Below, one piece after another: positions 33,860 through 45,688 of a stretch of DNA of 64,000 bases. Within the stretch, counting starts at the first letter, position 1; each line of letters starts with the position of its first letter. The notes beneath the pieces were generated by a model that did not search any database, was not told the DNA's origin, and saw nothing but the letters and a program-made list of their open reading frames with translations. The translations under genes and the position numbers were made by a program. The stretch is from Hyperoplus lanceolatus (taxonomy: Eukaryota; Chordata; Actinopteri; Uranoscopiformes; Ammodytidae), in contig CM049395.1 in NCBI GenBank assembly GCA_026929865.2, forward strand, positions 17,058,001 to 17,122,000, in the 5' to 3' direction.

Positions 33860-34939
33860 TAGGGCTGGGCGATACATCGAATATATGCGATGTATCGCAA
33901 GATGTTCTCCAGGGGATGTATAAAATGACCCTAAGCGACCATCGAATACAAACTGGCACATAATATGTTTCTTTTTTCCGCCGCCACCGGCAAACTTGCT
34001 GGTGTTTGCTTCTCTCGCTCTTTCCTGTGGCCCTCTGCCTCACAGACTCACATGCATTGGCAACTCACTCACTCCCCCCTCCCAAACAGAGTCTCCTGGG
34101 CGCTCCTGAACCTTTTTTTTAAGGTCCATGCTTATGAGAAAAAGGCTACACGGTGCGCATGACGGCGATAACAGCCGCCCTACACAGCATGGACTTTTTG
34201 AGAGGTAGGCTCAGTAAGCTACACAGGCGAACGAGTGCAGGGGGGCGGACGATTACACCGACTTCACAGAGAGTTTTTGGTCCGACATTACACAACCACG
34301 GCAGTACATTTATTATGATCAGCCTCTTATAATAGGTACATGGCAGCACCAAGGGAGGTGCACACCGTTCATTGTGAACAATGAACTAAAAGTCTATTAA
34401 AAGTAAATGTGCCTGTATTTTTTATAAAATAAAACATACTATTATGGAGCAAAACCTGTTCTGCATGTTAAGTAATGCTGTATCTTCAGGGGGTTGGTGG
34501 TGATAAACAATAAGTAAGTGGTTGTAATGAGTCATAATTAATGTCCCCAGTTTACAGATTAAAAGTAGATTTGAAAAATACACATTTGTTTCCAAATAAA
34601 ATAGTGCTGGATGTATGGGAGTAGTGAAGGATGTGGAATAATCCATAAAATGTGCAAACTCTTTGCCATGTGCAAGTTTCAAATTGTTCCAATGGAAAGC
34701 ACTAAAGAATATAAACAAGATGTTGTTTCATGTAGCCTAATGCATCATTAGTGGAGACACATTTCGCAGAGACTATTTAAATCATATTACTGGTGTGATG
34801 TTATGCAAAAAAATTATTAAATTGAGCATTTAGGATGTGCTCTAGAGGAGATTTGAAATATATCGAGATATATATCGTGTATTGAGATATACTCAAAACA
34901 TATTGAGATATTGATTTTAGCCCATATTTCCCAGCCCTA
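33860..34939. mobile_element. hAT element, family K (copy 1), imperfect 8-bp TSD
   Basis: Left end TAGGGCTGGGCGATACATCG and right end CCATATTTCCCAGCCCTA. Flanking 8-mers CGTAATAG and AGTCATAG match at 6 of 8 positions, so an older insertion. CGATATAT words lie near both ends. The same family occurs in opposite orientation at 60836-62362 with an exact duplication. Its interior contains GC-rich segments (for example 34140-34290) but no transposase. Confidence 0.82.
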
Positions 34940-35020
34940 AGTCATAGGTGCACTCTGTGAAAGCATCTGGCATTCAGCCCTAAAAACTTGGCAATAGGTT
35001 ATTTCAACAGTATTTTTTTT

Positions 35021-35112
35021 TAGGGCTGGGTATTGTCAATGACTTTGCGATATGATACACTGGTCACGATACAATATATCACGTATCTTTGTATATCACG
35101 ATATATTGCGAT
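35021..35112 (+). mobile_element. hAT-type end fragment
   Basis: TAGGGCTGGGTATTGTCAAT followed by GATACAATATATCACG and CACGATATATTGCGAT words looks like one hAT end. The next element starts immediately after its last bases, and no partner end was found beyond it. Confidence 0.55.
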
Positions 35113-35120
35113 ATTCCATA

Positions 35121-35199
35121 TAGGGCTGGCCCGAATTATTCGAATACCCGAGTATTTGTTTGTTAAATTAGTATTCGGAGCTCAATTCAGTATTCAGAA

Positions 35200-35244
<45 letters not shown>

Positions 35245-36086
35245 TTTTTTTTTGCAAAGGTAGCTCAAACTGCAGTACATTTTGTCAGGAAATACTATTT
35301 GGATATACAAGTTATAAAACAATTGTAAAATACAAATTAGACGTTCATTTAAAATATATTATCGAATTATTTGAACTTTGACCTAGTTGGCAGTTGCCCT
35401 TTCAAAGCGCAAGCGGTGATATCAGCTGTAGTAGGCTACGTGATGTTACCAGAGTGAGGCAAACTAAAAGCGGCACCAAGCGCAGGAGGGAGAGAGAGAT
35501 GGAGGAAGAATAGATGGTGTTCCTAATAACTACATAGGCTACCACAACATTAGCGCTATTTCGGAAGGAAATGTAATGCTTGACGTAATGCTAACGTTAG
35601 CTTAGCACAGCTGTTTGTTTACGTTCGTAATGCGGTGCTGCTATTGCCCATCATCAACCATGACTTGCTAGCATCATGGGAATAGGCAGTCAATAATGGA
35701 TATAATATGGACACAAAAGACTATCAATATTGGATCTTTGTATGGATTTATAAATCGCCGAAAAGATGCATGTTCCTGGATGAATTGATTAGCTCCTGTA
35801 TGGGTTACGATGGCGCAGAGGACAGCTGATTTGGAACGGAAAAACAGAGGTTTGCCTCCACGGGGAAAAAGTAAGGAACTCCGACTTAACTACCGTTCGA
35901 AAGTTATTAAAGCATCAACAAACTACGCAGCTTGCTGTCTCGGCTCACACACTCGGTTTCAGTGAGTACATTAGCATTATTAATGTTGGTTTGATGGTGT
36001 GTTTTTCTGGAACGAATATCCGAATATTTGCTCGGAAAAACCAACGAATACTCGAAGCCTGAAAAATGGCATTCGGGCCAGCCCTA
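35121..36086. mobile_element. hAT element, family F (copy 1), 8-bp TSD ATTCCATA
   Basis: Left end TAGGGCTGGCCCGAATTATT and right end ATTCGGGCCAGCCCTA with many GAATATTCG words. The exact duplication ATTCCATA lies at 35113-35120 and 36087-36094. A run of about 36 T lies at 35206-35241. Non-autonomous, 966 bp. A second copy lies at 40432-42268 and a fragment at 56446-56527. Confidence 0.94.
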
Positions 36087-36214
36087 ATTCCATACAAGTT
36101 GCCTTGTCAAACATAACAGCACAGTATATTGATAATTGCACAGAATGAAATTGTGACAAATGTAGTCAAAACTATTTAATTCAAAACTTCCTTTACTATT
36201 TAACATTTTTTTTT

Positions 36215-36587
36215 GGCGGCACGGTGGTGCAGTGGTTAGCACAGTCGCCTCACAGCAAGAAGGTTCTGGGTTCAAATCCCGGGTTGCCCGGGGCCTTTCT
36301 GTGTGGAGTTTGCATGTTCTCCCCGTGTACGCGTGGGTTCTCTCCGGGTACTCCGGCTTCCTCCCACCTCCAAAAAACATGCAATGGGGATAGGTTGATT
36401 GGATTCTATAAATTGACCATAGGTGTGAATGTGAGTGTGAATGGTTGTCTGTCCCTATATGTGGCCCTGCGATGGACTGGCGAACTGTCCAGGGTGTACC
36501 CTGCCCTCGCCCAATGCAGCTGGGATTGGCTCCAGCCCCCCCGCGACCCCTAACGGGACAAGCGGTAGAAGATGGATGGATGGATGG
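36215..36587 (+). mobile_element. tRNA-derived V-SINE
   Basis: The head GGCGGCACGGTGGTGCAGTG followed by GTTAGCACAGTCGCCTCACA is tRNA-like, with an A-box-like start and the B box GGTTCAAATCCCG near 36269. The central domain holds CATGTTCTCCCCGTGTACGC and CTCCGGGTACTCCGGCTTCC, typical of vertebrate V-SINEs. The tail is (GATG)n. A short direct repeat A(T)9GG flanks it at 36205-36216 and 36588-36599. Confidence 0.93.
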
Positions 36588-36734
36588 ATTTTTTTTTGGT
36601 TTTGGCAAATGATCAAACACTGCTACAGTTGCAGTAACATCAAAATGACAAATGCAATTCACTCTTGCACTAACTGGACAGGAAACACTGAACATGAAAA
36701 CACATCAGTGTACTTTTGTGCCACTGAATATATG

Positions 36735-37125
36735 TAAATAAGGTGCATATATGCATGACAACAAGTATGCTTTATTGTCAGTGAATACAAGGAACAGAAA
36801 TGTATGAGGACACAGTGAATCTTAAGTATTCTTATAAACAAAATTAATCTAACTTCAATAGTCAGTATTTTAGAGGCTTAGGCCTCACAGCAGACCTGGG
36901 TTTGAATCCGACCCGTGGTTGTTCTCTGCATTTCATTTCCTCTCTGCCCATTTCATATCTCTCTATCTGCACTGTCAATAAAGCCTTGAAAAGCAAAATA
37001 TATATATATAAAAGAAATGAAAATAAAAATAAAAAAAATCGATTTTTAGTTTCAAAAATCGATACTGATATTGCGAAACTAAGTATCACGATATATCACC
37101 ATATCGATTTTTTGCCACAGCCCTA
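36735..37125 (-). mobile_element. Non-autonomous hAT-like family B with captured SINE piece (copy 2)
   Basis: This is the inverted counterpart of 4860-5195: it ends CCACAGCCCTA at 37125 and includes CGATTTTTTGCCACAGCCC. In this orientation the interior shows GCCTCACAGCAGACCTGGG, TTTGAATCCGACCCGTGG and a CTGTCAATAAAGCC tail, the order of a tRNA-derived fish SINE. An (AT)n and A-rich run separates the SINE piece from the right end. Confidence 0.72.
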
Positions 37126-37129
37126 ATAT

Positions 37130-39430
37130 TCTCTTTATAAACTTGATTTGACCATCCGTTTCAAAACAAAAATGTTTTTCTACAGGCACACAAAACATGT
37201 CAAGCTACTTTTGCAGAGAGCAATCACGGATCTGTCAAACAAAGCCCCCGTCATGCTTTGTCTTGGCCTCCCCGTCTCTCCCTCTTTCCTAAGCTTTAAT
37301 GGAGGTGTGTTGCTGTTTCTGGATCAGCTCGCTATGAGGGAGGCATGTGTGTGGGGGGAAGGGAGCAAAAGGCTTGTACAACTAATTCAGCTCATGAAAG
37401 ACTTATGCAGCAAGAGCAGCTGTCTTCCATTGTCAGCCTGCAAATTTCCAGAGTGCCTCATTTGGCCTCTCAATGCGTGAGTAGCAAGAGCAGTGAGGGC
37501 GTAGAGGAAACAGAGCAAAATCAGAAGGAAAAAACAAGCGGGGGGAAATTAGGGAGCCAAATATCAAGACTTACAATGAATTTACTTGATGCGGAGGCCC
37601 ATTTGTTTTTTTCTATTTAAAACCATGGTAGCTTTTATAGTTGGACCATAGTCTAATAATAAACCATGAGCCTAATCAGACCCAGTGTGCAGTATGCAGA
37701 TAGATAAAGAGAGCTCTGCTGTGGTGAGAGGGGAGAAAGAGGGCATGTGTGGGGTAAGAGGAGGTGGAGGGGTAAAGAACTGCCGGAGATTATGTGAGAA
37801 GGGAGGGAGCGTTGAGCGGTGTTATGAATGGATAGAGTCTTTCACCCCCCCAACACACTGAATAGTTTGTTACAGGCTGCTGCGGCTGTATGTGGAATGA
37901 GAGGAGCTGGCTGAGAGCACTCAGATTCCTGAATCCTTGAGGCATGTGGTCTGATTAGCAGAACAAAACCCACACAGTGGGGAGGAGCAGATTCCCCCCC
38001 CCCCAGGCTGGAATTTTCTACCAGCGAGGGAAGAGGTGGCTCAAAGTTTGTACTGACTTGCTACGATTGTAAACCAGTTTGCAGGCCATGTTTGGGGACT
38101 TCTCAGTCGTAGCTGAAGGCTTTTGTTTCTGCACAATCTCTATTGGTTTGGCCACGTGAAAATAATTTCCTTCTCCTTAATTCTTTGCTCATGGTAGTTT
38201 GACCCTTATTAGAAAAATATTTTTCAATATCCGAACAGCTTTGACCATGAAACAGGACAAAAGAAATTTCTAGCCTAAGAGCTTAACTGCTTGTGAAAGG
38301 TTTTTAGTTTAACAAAGAGGAAGTTAACAGCAAGGCAGTGCTTGAGCAAGAGAGATTATGGAGAGGATTACGTGTCCTGCCCTCCCCATAATACTTTTCT
38401 AAAGGGGCTGTTTGCAGCCCATGTGTTGTTAAATGGAACAAGTTTGGAAACTCACTAATGTTTCTGGTGTGAAATTCCTCACCTCATTGAGTTATGGCTT
38501 ATTAACAGTATTTCCTTTCTCAGGAGTACCATTTTCCAAAAAATATTTTTTTCCTGCATCAATTTAATAAAAATATATCCCCTTAATAAAAAATTAAAAA
38601 ATACATTTAATTTAATCTTTTTTTTAAAGGTGAAGTAAGCGATGTATTTATGTTAATATAAGTGTTAAATCACTCTTGTTAAATCACAAGTCATACAGTG
38701 ATCACTTATATAGTGTGCGTGTTCAGAAAGCCGATCTCTCAGTCACTCGCTCTGCATGTAATCGGCAAAGTGTATTTGCCGATTAAAACTACTGATAACC
38801 ATACTGATAACAAATCAGAAGAGAGAACGCTACAAACCGGCACCCATCTCACTGCTGGTGCATGTGCAGAGTGACAGATGGGTGAATGTGTGTGCGCCTA
38901 CAATGGCGGAGCAGGTACAAATCCTTCCCAATGTCTGTGTTGATAGTTTTTATAATGTTTTATCACACTTATGGATCTGAGATGATGTTAGATAACTTAC
39001 TGCTTGAAGACCGCAGTGCATTAATGTGGTGACGGGGGGATGAGGGAGGGGACTGCTAACTGCAGTCACTGACTGGAAGTTAGCTAAACTGACCATTCCG
39101 CTTACTGAACCTTTATCCAGGAATACAATTAAATGAAAATTAAAAAAATATTTAAAAATCTCTTTTTCAAGGGTGACCTGGCCAAGACAGGCAGCAGCAT
39201 AATGAACTCATGTAACAGTCAAGAAACACACAGGGAAAAAGTTGATAGAACTAAAATATATAAAAAAAATATATGGATGAAATGTCAAAGTGTATTTTGA
39301 TGCTCATCCTCTGGGGAGTCTTATCACTGATCAGCAGTGAAAATATCAACACCCTGCAGTTCCCAAACCTGACAGCTTCTGGAACTAGTCCTGTGGATTT
39401 TGCAGCTTTATGTTTTAGCTGCTTCATCTT
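37130..39430. other. Intronic stretch, largely unique
   Basis: No bounded element was found. 37230-38100 is relatively GC-rich with purine-rich tracts, and open frames there lack motifs. From about 38625 to 39110 the sequence has repeat-like character (TAATCGGCAAAGTG and TTTGCCGATTAAA close together) but no ends could be set. Confidence 0.5.
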
Positions 39431-39439
39431 GGGCTTTAC

Positions 39440-40030
39440 ATGGCAACGATAACGGCACAAACGCAGTCTTGAAAACGTAAACTTTTGAAACCAAGTTCCA
39501 GAGTGGAATCTTTTGAAAACACAACTTCAGCATCACCATGTGAATAGCAATGCCGTTCCCTGTGATAACGATGACCACACGGCACCATCACTGTGAACAG
39601 AGGAGAGTTCTGGCAGGGCTCGAATATATCACTCACTAAATGCGGGGGAATATAGTCCAATCGAGTGGTAAGTTATTGAGACAACCCACCACTTTGGATG
39701 CGTGCTCTGCCGGCTTTTTTAGCGACTAATAAACTTGTCACCACCGGTAATGCCCGGGACACGGCTTTCTTAAAAAACACTATTTATGGATCAGCGCGTA
39801 GAACAAACAGAGCATCAAGGCTGCGGCTTCACTAAAAAAATCTTTCTCTGGCTTCACATTAGCATATCACTGGACAAATGTGAGTTGACATATTTTGAAG
39901 TAACTTTACATGCACAATATTGCACCAGAAGAGATATCTCATAGTGTCACGGCCAACTATGGCTGGGTTATTTGACAAAAATCTCAAATCCCGATATAGG
40001 TTATTTCATATCCTGATAACGATACATTTG
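39440..40030. mobile_element. Relic containing the shared internal module
   Basis: GGCACCATCACTGTGAACAG, AAGTTATTGAGACAACCCAC, CCACTTTGGATG and GAGTTGACATATTTTGAAG occur in the same order as in the PIF/Harbinger-like element at 59098-60116, with much divergence. The right part continues with TGTCACGGCCAACTATGGCT. No terminal repeats were found. Confidence 0.65.
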
Positions 40031-40431
40031 ACGATTTAGCACATTTTCTGTAAATTCAATTAATAAAAATTTCATATAAATGACACATTTATACCACCAC
40101 AAAGGGAGGTGGTTGCTATGGCTCTGTTGCAGCCAAGGCTCAAGGCGCCCTTTGTAGTGTCAAAGTTGACTTATATTTCTCAGGTTTAAAGTTAAATCAG
40201 GTCTCAGGTCTCAAGTTAAATGTTTTTATTGTGGAGCATGGCTGTAGGAAATGTTCAGTTCAAAGGGAAAATTTTTCCATTTTCAGTGAAACTGTTACCG
40301 TGTAAACATGGCCTAACAACTGTCACAAGTACAAACCCACAACCAGTGTGCTGCTAAGTATAATCCGCTGCAGTTTTGAATTGAGTACATAGAGCAATAC
40401 CATTAAAAGACAAATTTAGGATGGTCCCTTG

Positions 40432-42268
40432 TAGGGCTGGCCCGAATTATTTGAATATCCGAGTATTCGTTTGTTAAATTAGTATTCGGAGCTCAATTCA
40501 GTATTCGGAATATCCTTTTTTTTTTGCAATTTTTTTTTTTTGCAAAGGTAGCTCAAATTGCAACATATTTTGTCAGAAAATAATATTTTAGATACACAAG
40601 TTATACAACAATTGAAAAATACAACTTAGATATTAATTTAAAATATATTATCGAATTATTTGAACTTTGACCTAGTTTGCCGCTGACCTTTCAATGCGCA
40701 GCCGGTGATATCAGCTGTAGGCTACGTGATGGTACCAGAGCGAGGCAAACTAAAAGCGGCCCCAAGCGCAGTTAGGAGAGAGAGATGGAGGAAGAATAGA
40801 GTATGTGTTCCTCTTAACTCTATACCACAACATTAGCGCGATTTTGGAAGGGAAAGTAGGCTAATGCTAATGCTTAGCGTTGTTTGTGTAGGCCTCATTC
40901 GCAATGCAGCGCTGCTATTGCCCATCATCAACAGTGGCTAGCTTGCATCATGGGAATACGCGGTCAATAATGGATATAATATGGACACAAAAGACTATCA
41001 ATATTGGATCTTTGTATGGATTTATAAATCACCGAAAAGATGCATGTTACGGGATGAATTGAAAAGCTCCTGTAAGGGTTACGGTGACAGAGAGGACAGC
41101 TGATTTGGAACGGAACAACAGCTGTTTGCTTTCACAGGGAAAAAGTAAGGAACTCCTTATTACCATTCGAAAGTAGGGATGGCCATTTAGAATTTTTTCT
41201 TTAACCGGTTAACAACAAGAATTAACGGTTATTAACCGGTTAACCGTTAAGATTTAATGTAGCCTATTTATAGTGAAATACATGAAACATTATAGCAGGG
41301 CTCCTGACCTTTTTTTGTTCCAAGGACCTGCATATTAATTTAAAAACAATTCAGGGACAAGTAGCCAATTTAAATGCCTACATTTTGACATTCACACGGC
41401 ACCTTGTCTGTTGTGAGAAGAGGTCTAGTATGTGAATGTAGGAGCAGAAAGTGAAATAAGTGACTGAAAAGAGACATTTACACACACACACACAGGCTTA
41501 GGGGATGGGTAGCCTACAGAAACCCGGTGCTAAGTAGTGCTGAGCACGGGGCAACATTTTTAAAGGCCGTAGTATTGATAAGCTCCGACGTTATCAGTAC
41601 TGCATAACGGTACTTTACGCTTTTGTTTGACGGATTTTCGCTATTGATCCTCGCACACAAGCATGGCAGACCTCTCTGTGTCTGTGCAGGGGCACTCACT
41701 GCCTGTGTCACTCTCTCACACTCACTGAGACGGTGATAGATGCAGAACAGCATCCACCTCAAGAAGGCTATTGCTAGCCCACGCTGTTAATTAAATTATA
41801 CAAACACATGGCAGGGGAGTGTTGTGACCATAAGTTGTGACTGGCTATCTTTCTGGGAGCGTACCATGGACCTATTATAAAGTTGAGAGTAGACTACACA
41901 ACTCTGTTCATTCTTTACCAACAGTTGGCATTCTTACATCCGGTTTAGCGATATCAAAATAAGAGTCTGGATTTCAGAGAAATTAAGATTTTTTTTAACC
42001 GTTTAACCTTTAGTATTAACCGGTTAAAGATCTTCTTAATGGTTAACGGTTAACCAGTTAACCATGGACATCCCTATTCGAAAGTTATTGAAGCATCAAC
42101 AAACTACACAGCTTGCTGTCTCGGCTCACACACTCGCTTTCAGTGAGTACATTGGGATTATTAATGTTGGTTTTGATGGTGTGTTTTTTTAGAAGGAGTA
42201 CTCGAATATTCGCTCGGTAAATCCAACGAGTATTCGAAGCCCGTAAAATGGTATTCGGGCCAGCCCTA
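40432..42268. mobile_element. hAT element, family F (copy 2), 8-bp TSD GTCCCTTG, with hAT inside
   Basis: Ends match family F copy 1 (TAGGGCTGGCCCGAATTATT and ATTCGGGCCAGCCCTA). The exact duplication GTCCCTTG lies at 40424-40431 and 42269-42276. A different hAT (41174-42076) is inserted within it. Removing that gives about 0.93 kb, collinear with copy 1. Confidence 0.95.
41174..42076. mobile_element. hAT element, 8-bp TSD TTCGAAAG
   Basis: Left end TAGGGATGGCCATTTAG and right end AACCATGGACATCCCTA, with TTAACCGGTTAA words near both ends. The exact duplication TTCGAAAG lies at 41166-41173 and 42077-42084. Family F copy 1 has the uninterrupted target (GTTCGAAAGTTATT near 35895). No transposase. 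Confidence 0.95.
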
Positions 42269-42276
42269 GTCCCTTG

Positions 42277-43880
42277 TGCTTTCTTCATCACATTTTCCAA
42301 CAGCTGAAGCTGGTATCATTAAATGTAGTCTTTTTTTCTGACCAACAGATCTAAACCCCCAAATGTTCAATTTACGATAGACCAAGAAAAGCAGCACATT
42401 TTCATTGTTTGAGAACCTGGAACCATCAAATGTTTTTTTTTTTTTGTTACGCAACCGTTTAATCAACTAATAGTTTCAGCTATGAACGTAACTGGACAAA
42501 TGCTTTCTTTACTTGTGTTAAGTGGTGTCGGAAATCAGTCATTATCCTTTTCCTTATCCTTCATTATGCTAAAATGATGTCTTTGTTGGCATATAGATGT
42601 CAAGAAAGAGAGGAGAAGACTTTGATTTGGTGAAATGTTTTCTTCTGACTCTACTCGTTTGTAGTACTTGCACCTCTTCTAGACTGTTGTTAGTGGCAGC
42701 CTACTACTGATGTACTCGATACAGAAAGTAACACGGTTGCATATTTAAATACATTTAGAGAAACGCTTTGAACAACACAACATGCTAAAGCTTGTTATAA
42801 AGCCCAGTCAGATTCTTAACTCAGCTTTGCACCAGCTCTCACTGTGTGATTGTCTATAATTGGCCTAAACATATCACTTGACTGGTTGTATACCCTTTTG
42901 GGAAAACAAGTGAACACAGTTGTTTGTCTGTCGTGGCCTTTTTGACTGTTTCAGTTTTGATACACTGCTAAGTACTTTCATTGTAGTGTCTCTTCTTAGA
43001 TACTTGATAATAGAATAGTTTTTTTTATTAATCTCCTCTGGGTCTATTAGATTTTTGTTATTATAGTCACAGTCTTTTTAGTGCCAACTCCTGTTACACA
43101 CAGCCAGGTTTCATGTCATTTCACTCTCAGTAAAAAACCCTCAGAGGTAGACAACCGAGCAAACAGGCATAATGGCTAATCCATTTTCTTATCTGTCAGA
43201 TGGTGTTGTTTGTCGGTTTTCTGGCTGAGTAGATTCTCTGGGCTTATCCTTCTCATTAGATTTTGCTAGATGTCAGAAGGGTTTCTGCTACAAATAGAGC
43301 AGCAGTCCACATTTCAACATGAGAAATTGGAGAAGTAAGTTTGATCATGCACTCCGTCTTGCCTAAGAGCCAAACTGAGAGGTCAGCCTCGAGAGTAAAT
43401 ACTTACCAGCTTTTCTCTAATTCAGTGAATACCTTGTGCTTTTTGAGCATAATTAAAAATCTTCTATTTAAAATACCTGCCTGTATTGACATGAATTCAA
43501 CAACGAAAATATTGTGCATTTGCTGTCTGGTGCATTGTGTCAAGCTTGGAAGTACAGATCTGAGATGAAAGGATTTTCATTCCTATTCTAATCCACACAG
43601 ACAGCTAGGCCCTTGTGTTTATTCCTGCCCCTTCTCTCCACTCATCTCTTTGAATGAGGGCCTTTCTAATTCACCCTAAAAAGGGTTTCAAAAGGGGATT
43701 ATGTCTGTGATAGAAATTAAAGGGAGAACACGTCCGTCCTTTGGGACCAATGTCAATCATTCATGAGTCGATGGATGTTTGGAACGTGAACAATAAATGG
43801 GACTGAATTAGGAACTGTTTTTCATTTCACTGGGCTCTTTTTTTGGTGTATTAATATGTGTGAGACGTAATATACCTGTA
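42277..43880. other. Intronic stretch, unique; candidate conserved non-coding sequence
   Basis: No repeats were recognised. The segment 43130-43830 has balanced composition and lacks simple repeats, and 43640-43760 is notable for AAGGG and CCTTT-type words. No exon or RNA gene could be supported. Confidence 0.5.
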
Positions 43881-44870
43881 ATGTAAAATACTCATTGAAG
43901 AATTATGATAAAGCAAAACATTACCTATATCAAATTATTGTAAGGGTAAAAAATACAGGCAAAGTGCTTTATTCAAGACTTTTCTTTAGTTCAGCAGTAT
44001 ATGCCTCATCCTGCGGCCCCAACAAAAGCGATGTGAGCAACACTGGCAGTCGGCTGCCATTCATTTTCAATGTATGCTCGCATTCAAGAGCATCTGGAGC
44101 ATCAGCGGCCGGAGCAGCGCAATTTCAGCGATCTGTGCTTCCAAATCACAATTGAAAGTTGAGCAGAGCTGAACATTATGCAAATGCGAAGCGACATCGC
44201 TGATACAGCGGCCAGTTACAGAAGGGAGGAAGTAATTCAAAGAAGGTTCGAATAAATCACAACGTGATTATAACAATAAAACGTCAGTTTTAAATGAAAG
44301 ACAAATTGAAAAAGCCTGCATGCACATTTTCTTTCTAAGTAAAATGCAGTGGAAACCTGAAAAATTGTCGGTTCTATCGTCTTTGGTTGTGTATAGCTAC
44401 AAACCTGATAGACTATTCACAAACCGAGGGTGATGTCTGCAGCCCTGCTTGAGCGTCCCGCCCCCTGCCAGCGACTGCTTGAGAGGCTGGCAGCGCAATA
44501 GGAGCGCCCACAGGCTTATTTGTCACTTTTGGTGGGGCCGCAAGGTTAGATGCACTTGTTCAGCAAAGCATGATTCTCATGAGTGCACTATACGCTGAAG
44601 CCCTTCATGTTAAACATGTTGGGGAAAGAGAGTGTTTGAGAATGAGGTAAAGCATTGTGTTGCTCACTGACCTGGGCCTCAGTCCAAACAACTTAACGCT
44701 CCATCACCGCTGAATCCCTTAAACCCCTCACCCCAATCTAATGCTCTTCAAGATAAATAAATAGATAAACAAACTATATATGTAGTAAGTCTAGAAACAC
44801 TGTTGGATTGTACGGTTTTGCTGACCCAAATTATGTTTTAATTTGCTGCCAAATCCTTTGAAAACCTAAA
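43880..44870. other. Stretch with possible old repeat
   Basis: Around 44030-44230 the sequence CGGCTGCCATTCATTTTCA resembles part of the shared element module (compare 48470-48485). No ends were found. Confidence 0.4.
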
Positions 44871-45089
44871 CCTGCAGTGTGTAGAATTTTGGGTTTTATT
44901 TCCTAGCAGATTTTGTAGAAAGTAATTATAATATCCATAAGTACGTTTAATTTAGTGCATAATAGCTGAGAAAAATGTTTTGAATTATTTTTTTTCCCTT
45001 AAACGGGTCTCATATATGTCCATATTTCTACATATTTTGGACCAAGGCCTAGTGCCGCCATCTTGAAAGTGTCATAGTTGGAATGTCAT

Positions 45090-45545
45090 GTCAAGTCAAG
45101 TCAAGTCAAGTCAAATTTATTTATAAAGCACATTTACAAACAGCGGGTACTGCCCCAAAGTGCTGTACAGGTTAAATAATAATAAAATAATCCACATGTA
45201 TTACAAATAAGAAACCAAAAGAAAAACACATAAGAAAATACTCAGCTCAGCTGGTTCCGAAGGCCAGTGCAAAAAAATGTGTCTTCAGCAGACATTTAAA
45301 ATTTTCCAAAGAAGTGGCAGATCTGATGTATAAAGGAAGAGAATTCCACAACTTGGGTCCAGCTACAGCGAAGGCTCTGTCTCCCCTGCTCTTCAGCTTA
45401 GACCTGGGACAGTCTAGAATACATTGGTCAGAGGACCTCAGTGCTCTGACAGGACTGTGCAGAGAGATCATCTCTGACAGATAAGGTGGCGCTAGACCAT
45501 TTAGACATTTAAAAACAAACAAAAGGATTTTGGTCATCAGGTGCA
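45090..45545 (-). mobile_element. 5'-truncated LINE tail (L2/CR1-like)
   Basis: Minus strand: protein C-terminus, then a 3' end with TTTATAAATAAATTTGACTT and (CTTGA)n at 45090-45113. It is the same general family as 8181-8772 and in the same orientation. A possible 5-bp duplication GTCAT (45085-45089 and about 45534-45538) is weak. Confidence 0.83.
45247..45545 (-). pseudogene. LINE ORF2 C-terminal fragment
   Basis: The frame reads TKILLFVFKCLNGLAPPYLS, then RALRSSDQCILDCPRSKLKS, RGDRAFAVAGPKLWNSLPLY and ends LLKTHFFALAFGTS. This is the shared C-terminal region of L2/CR1-like LINEs. It starts inside the RIDFKIL motif because of 5' truncation and is otherwise open. Confidence 0.83.
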
Positions 45546-45688
45546 TTGTTTAAAATGTAGAATTGTTCTTGTCCTTGAAGGCCACTGTAGCTTCTGTTAT
45601 TATTCTAAAGGGTTGGGGTTACCCAGGGAGTGTTGCATTCTAGAACTTTGTAGAACTTTCTTGATGATGTCACATTACACACTGCACC

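Larger units (their letters stand above)
44871..45688. mobile_element. MITE-like element with LINE inserted
   Basis: Left end CCTGCAGTGTGTAGAATTTT and right end ACATTACACACTGCACC are imperfect inverted repeats. The LINE tail at 45090-45545 interrupts it, so the element itself is about 0.36 kb. No target duplication could be fixed, so superfamily is open. Confidence 0.65.

Noticed and set aside
36265-36285. B-box-like sequence suggesting a tRNA gene
   Set aside because: It is part of a V-SINE with typical central domain and GATG tail; no foldable tRNA with proper ends is present. The same holds for the SINE pieces near 4990 and 36905.
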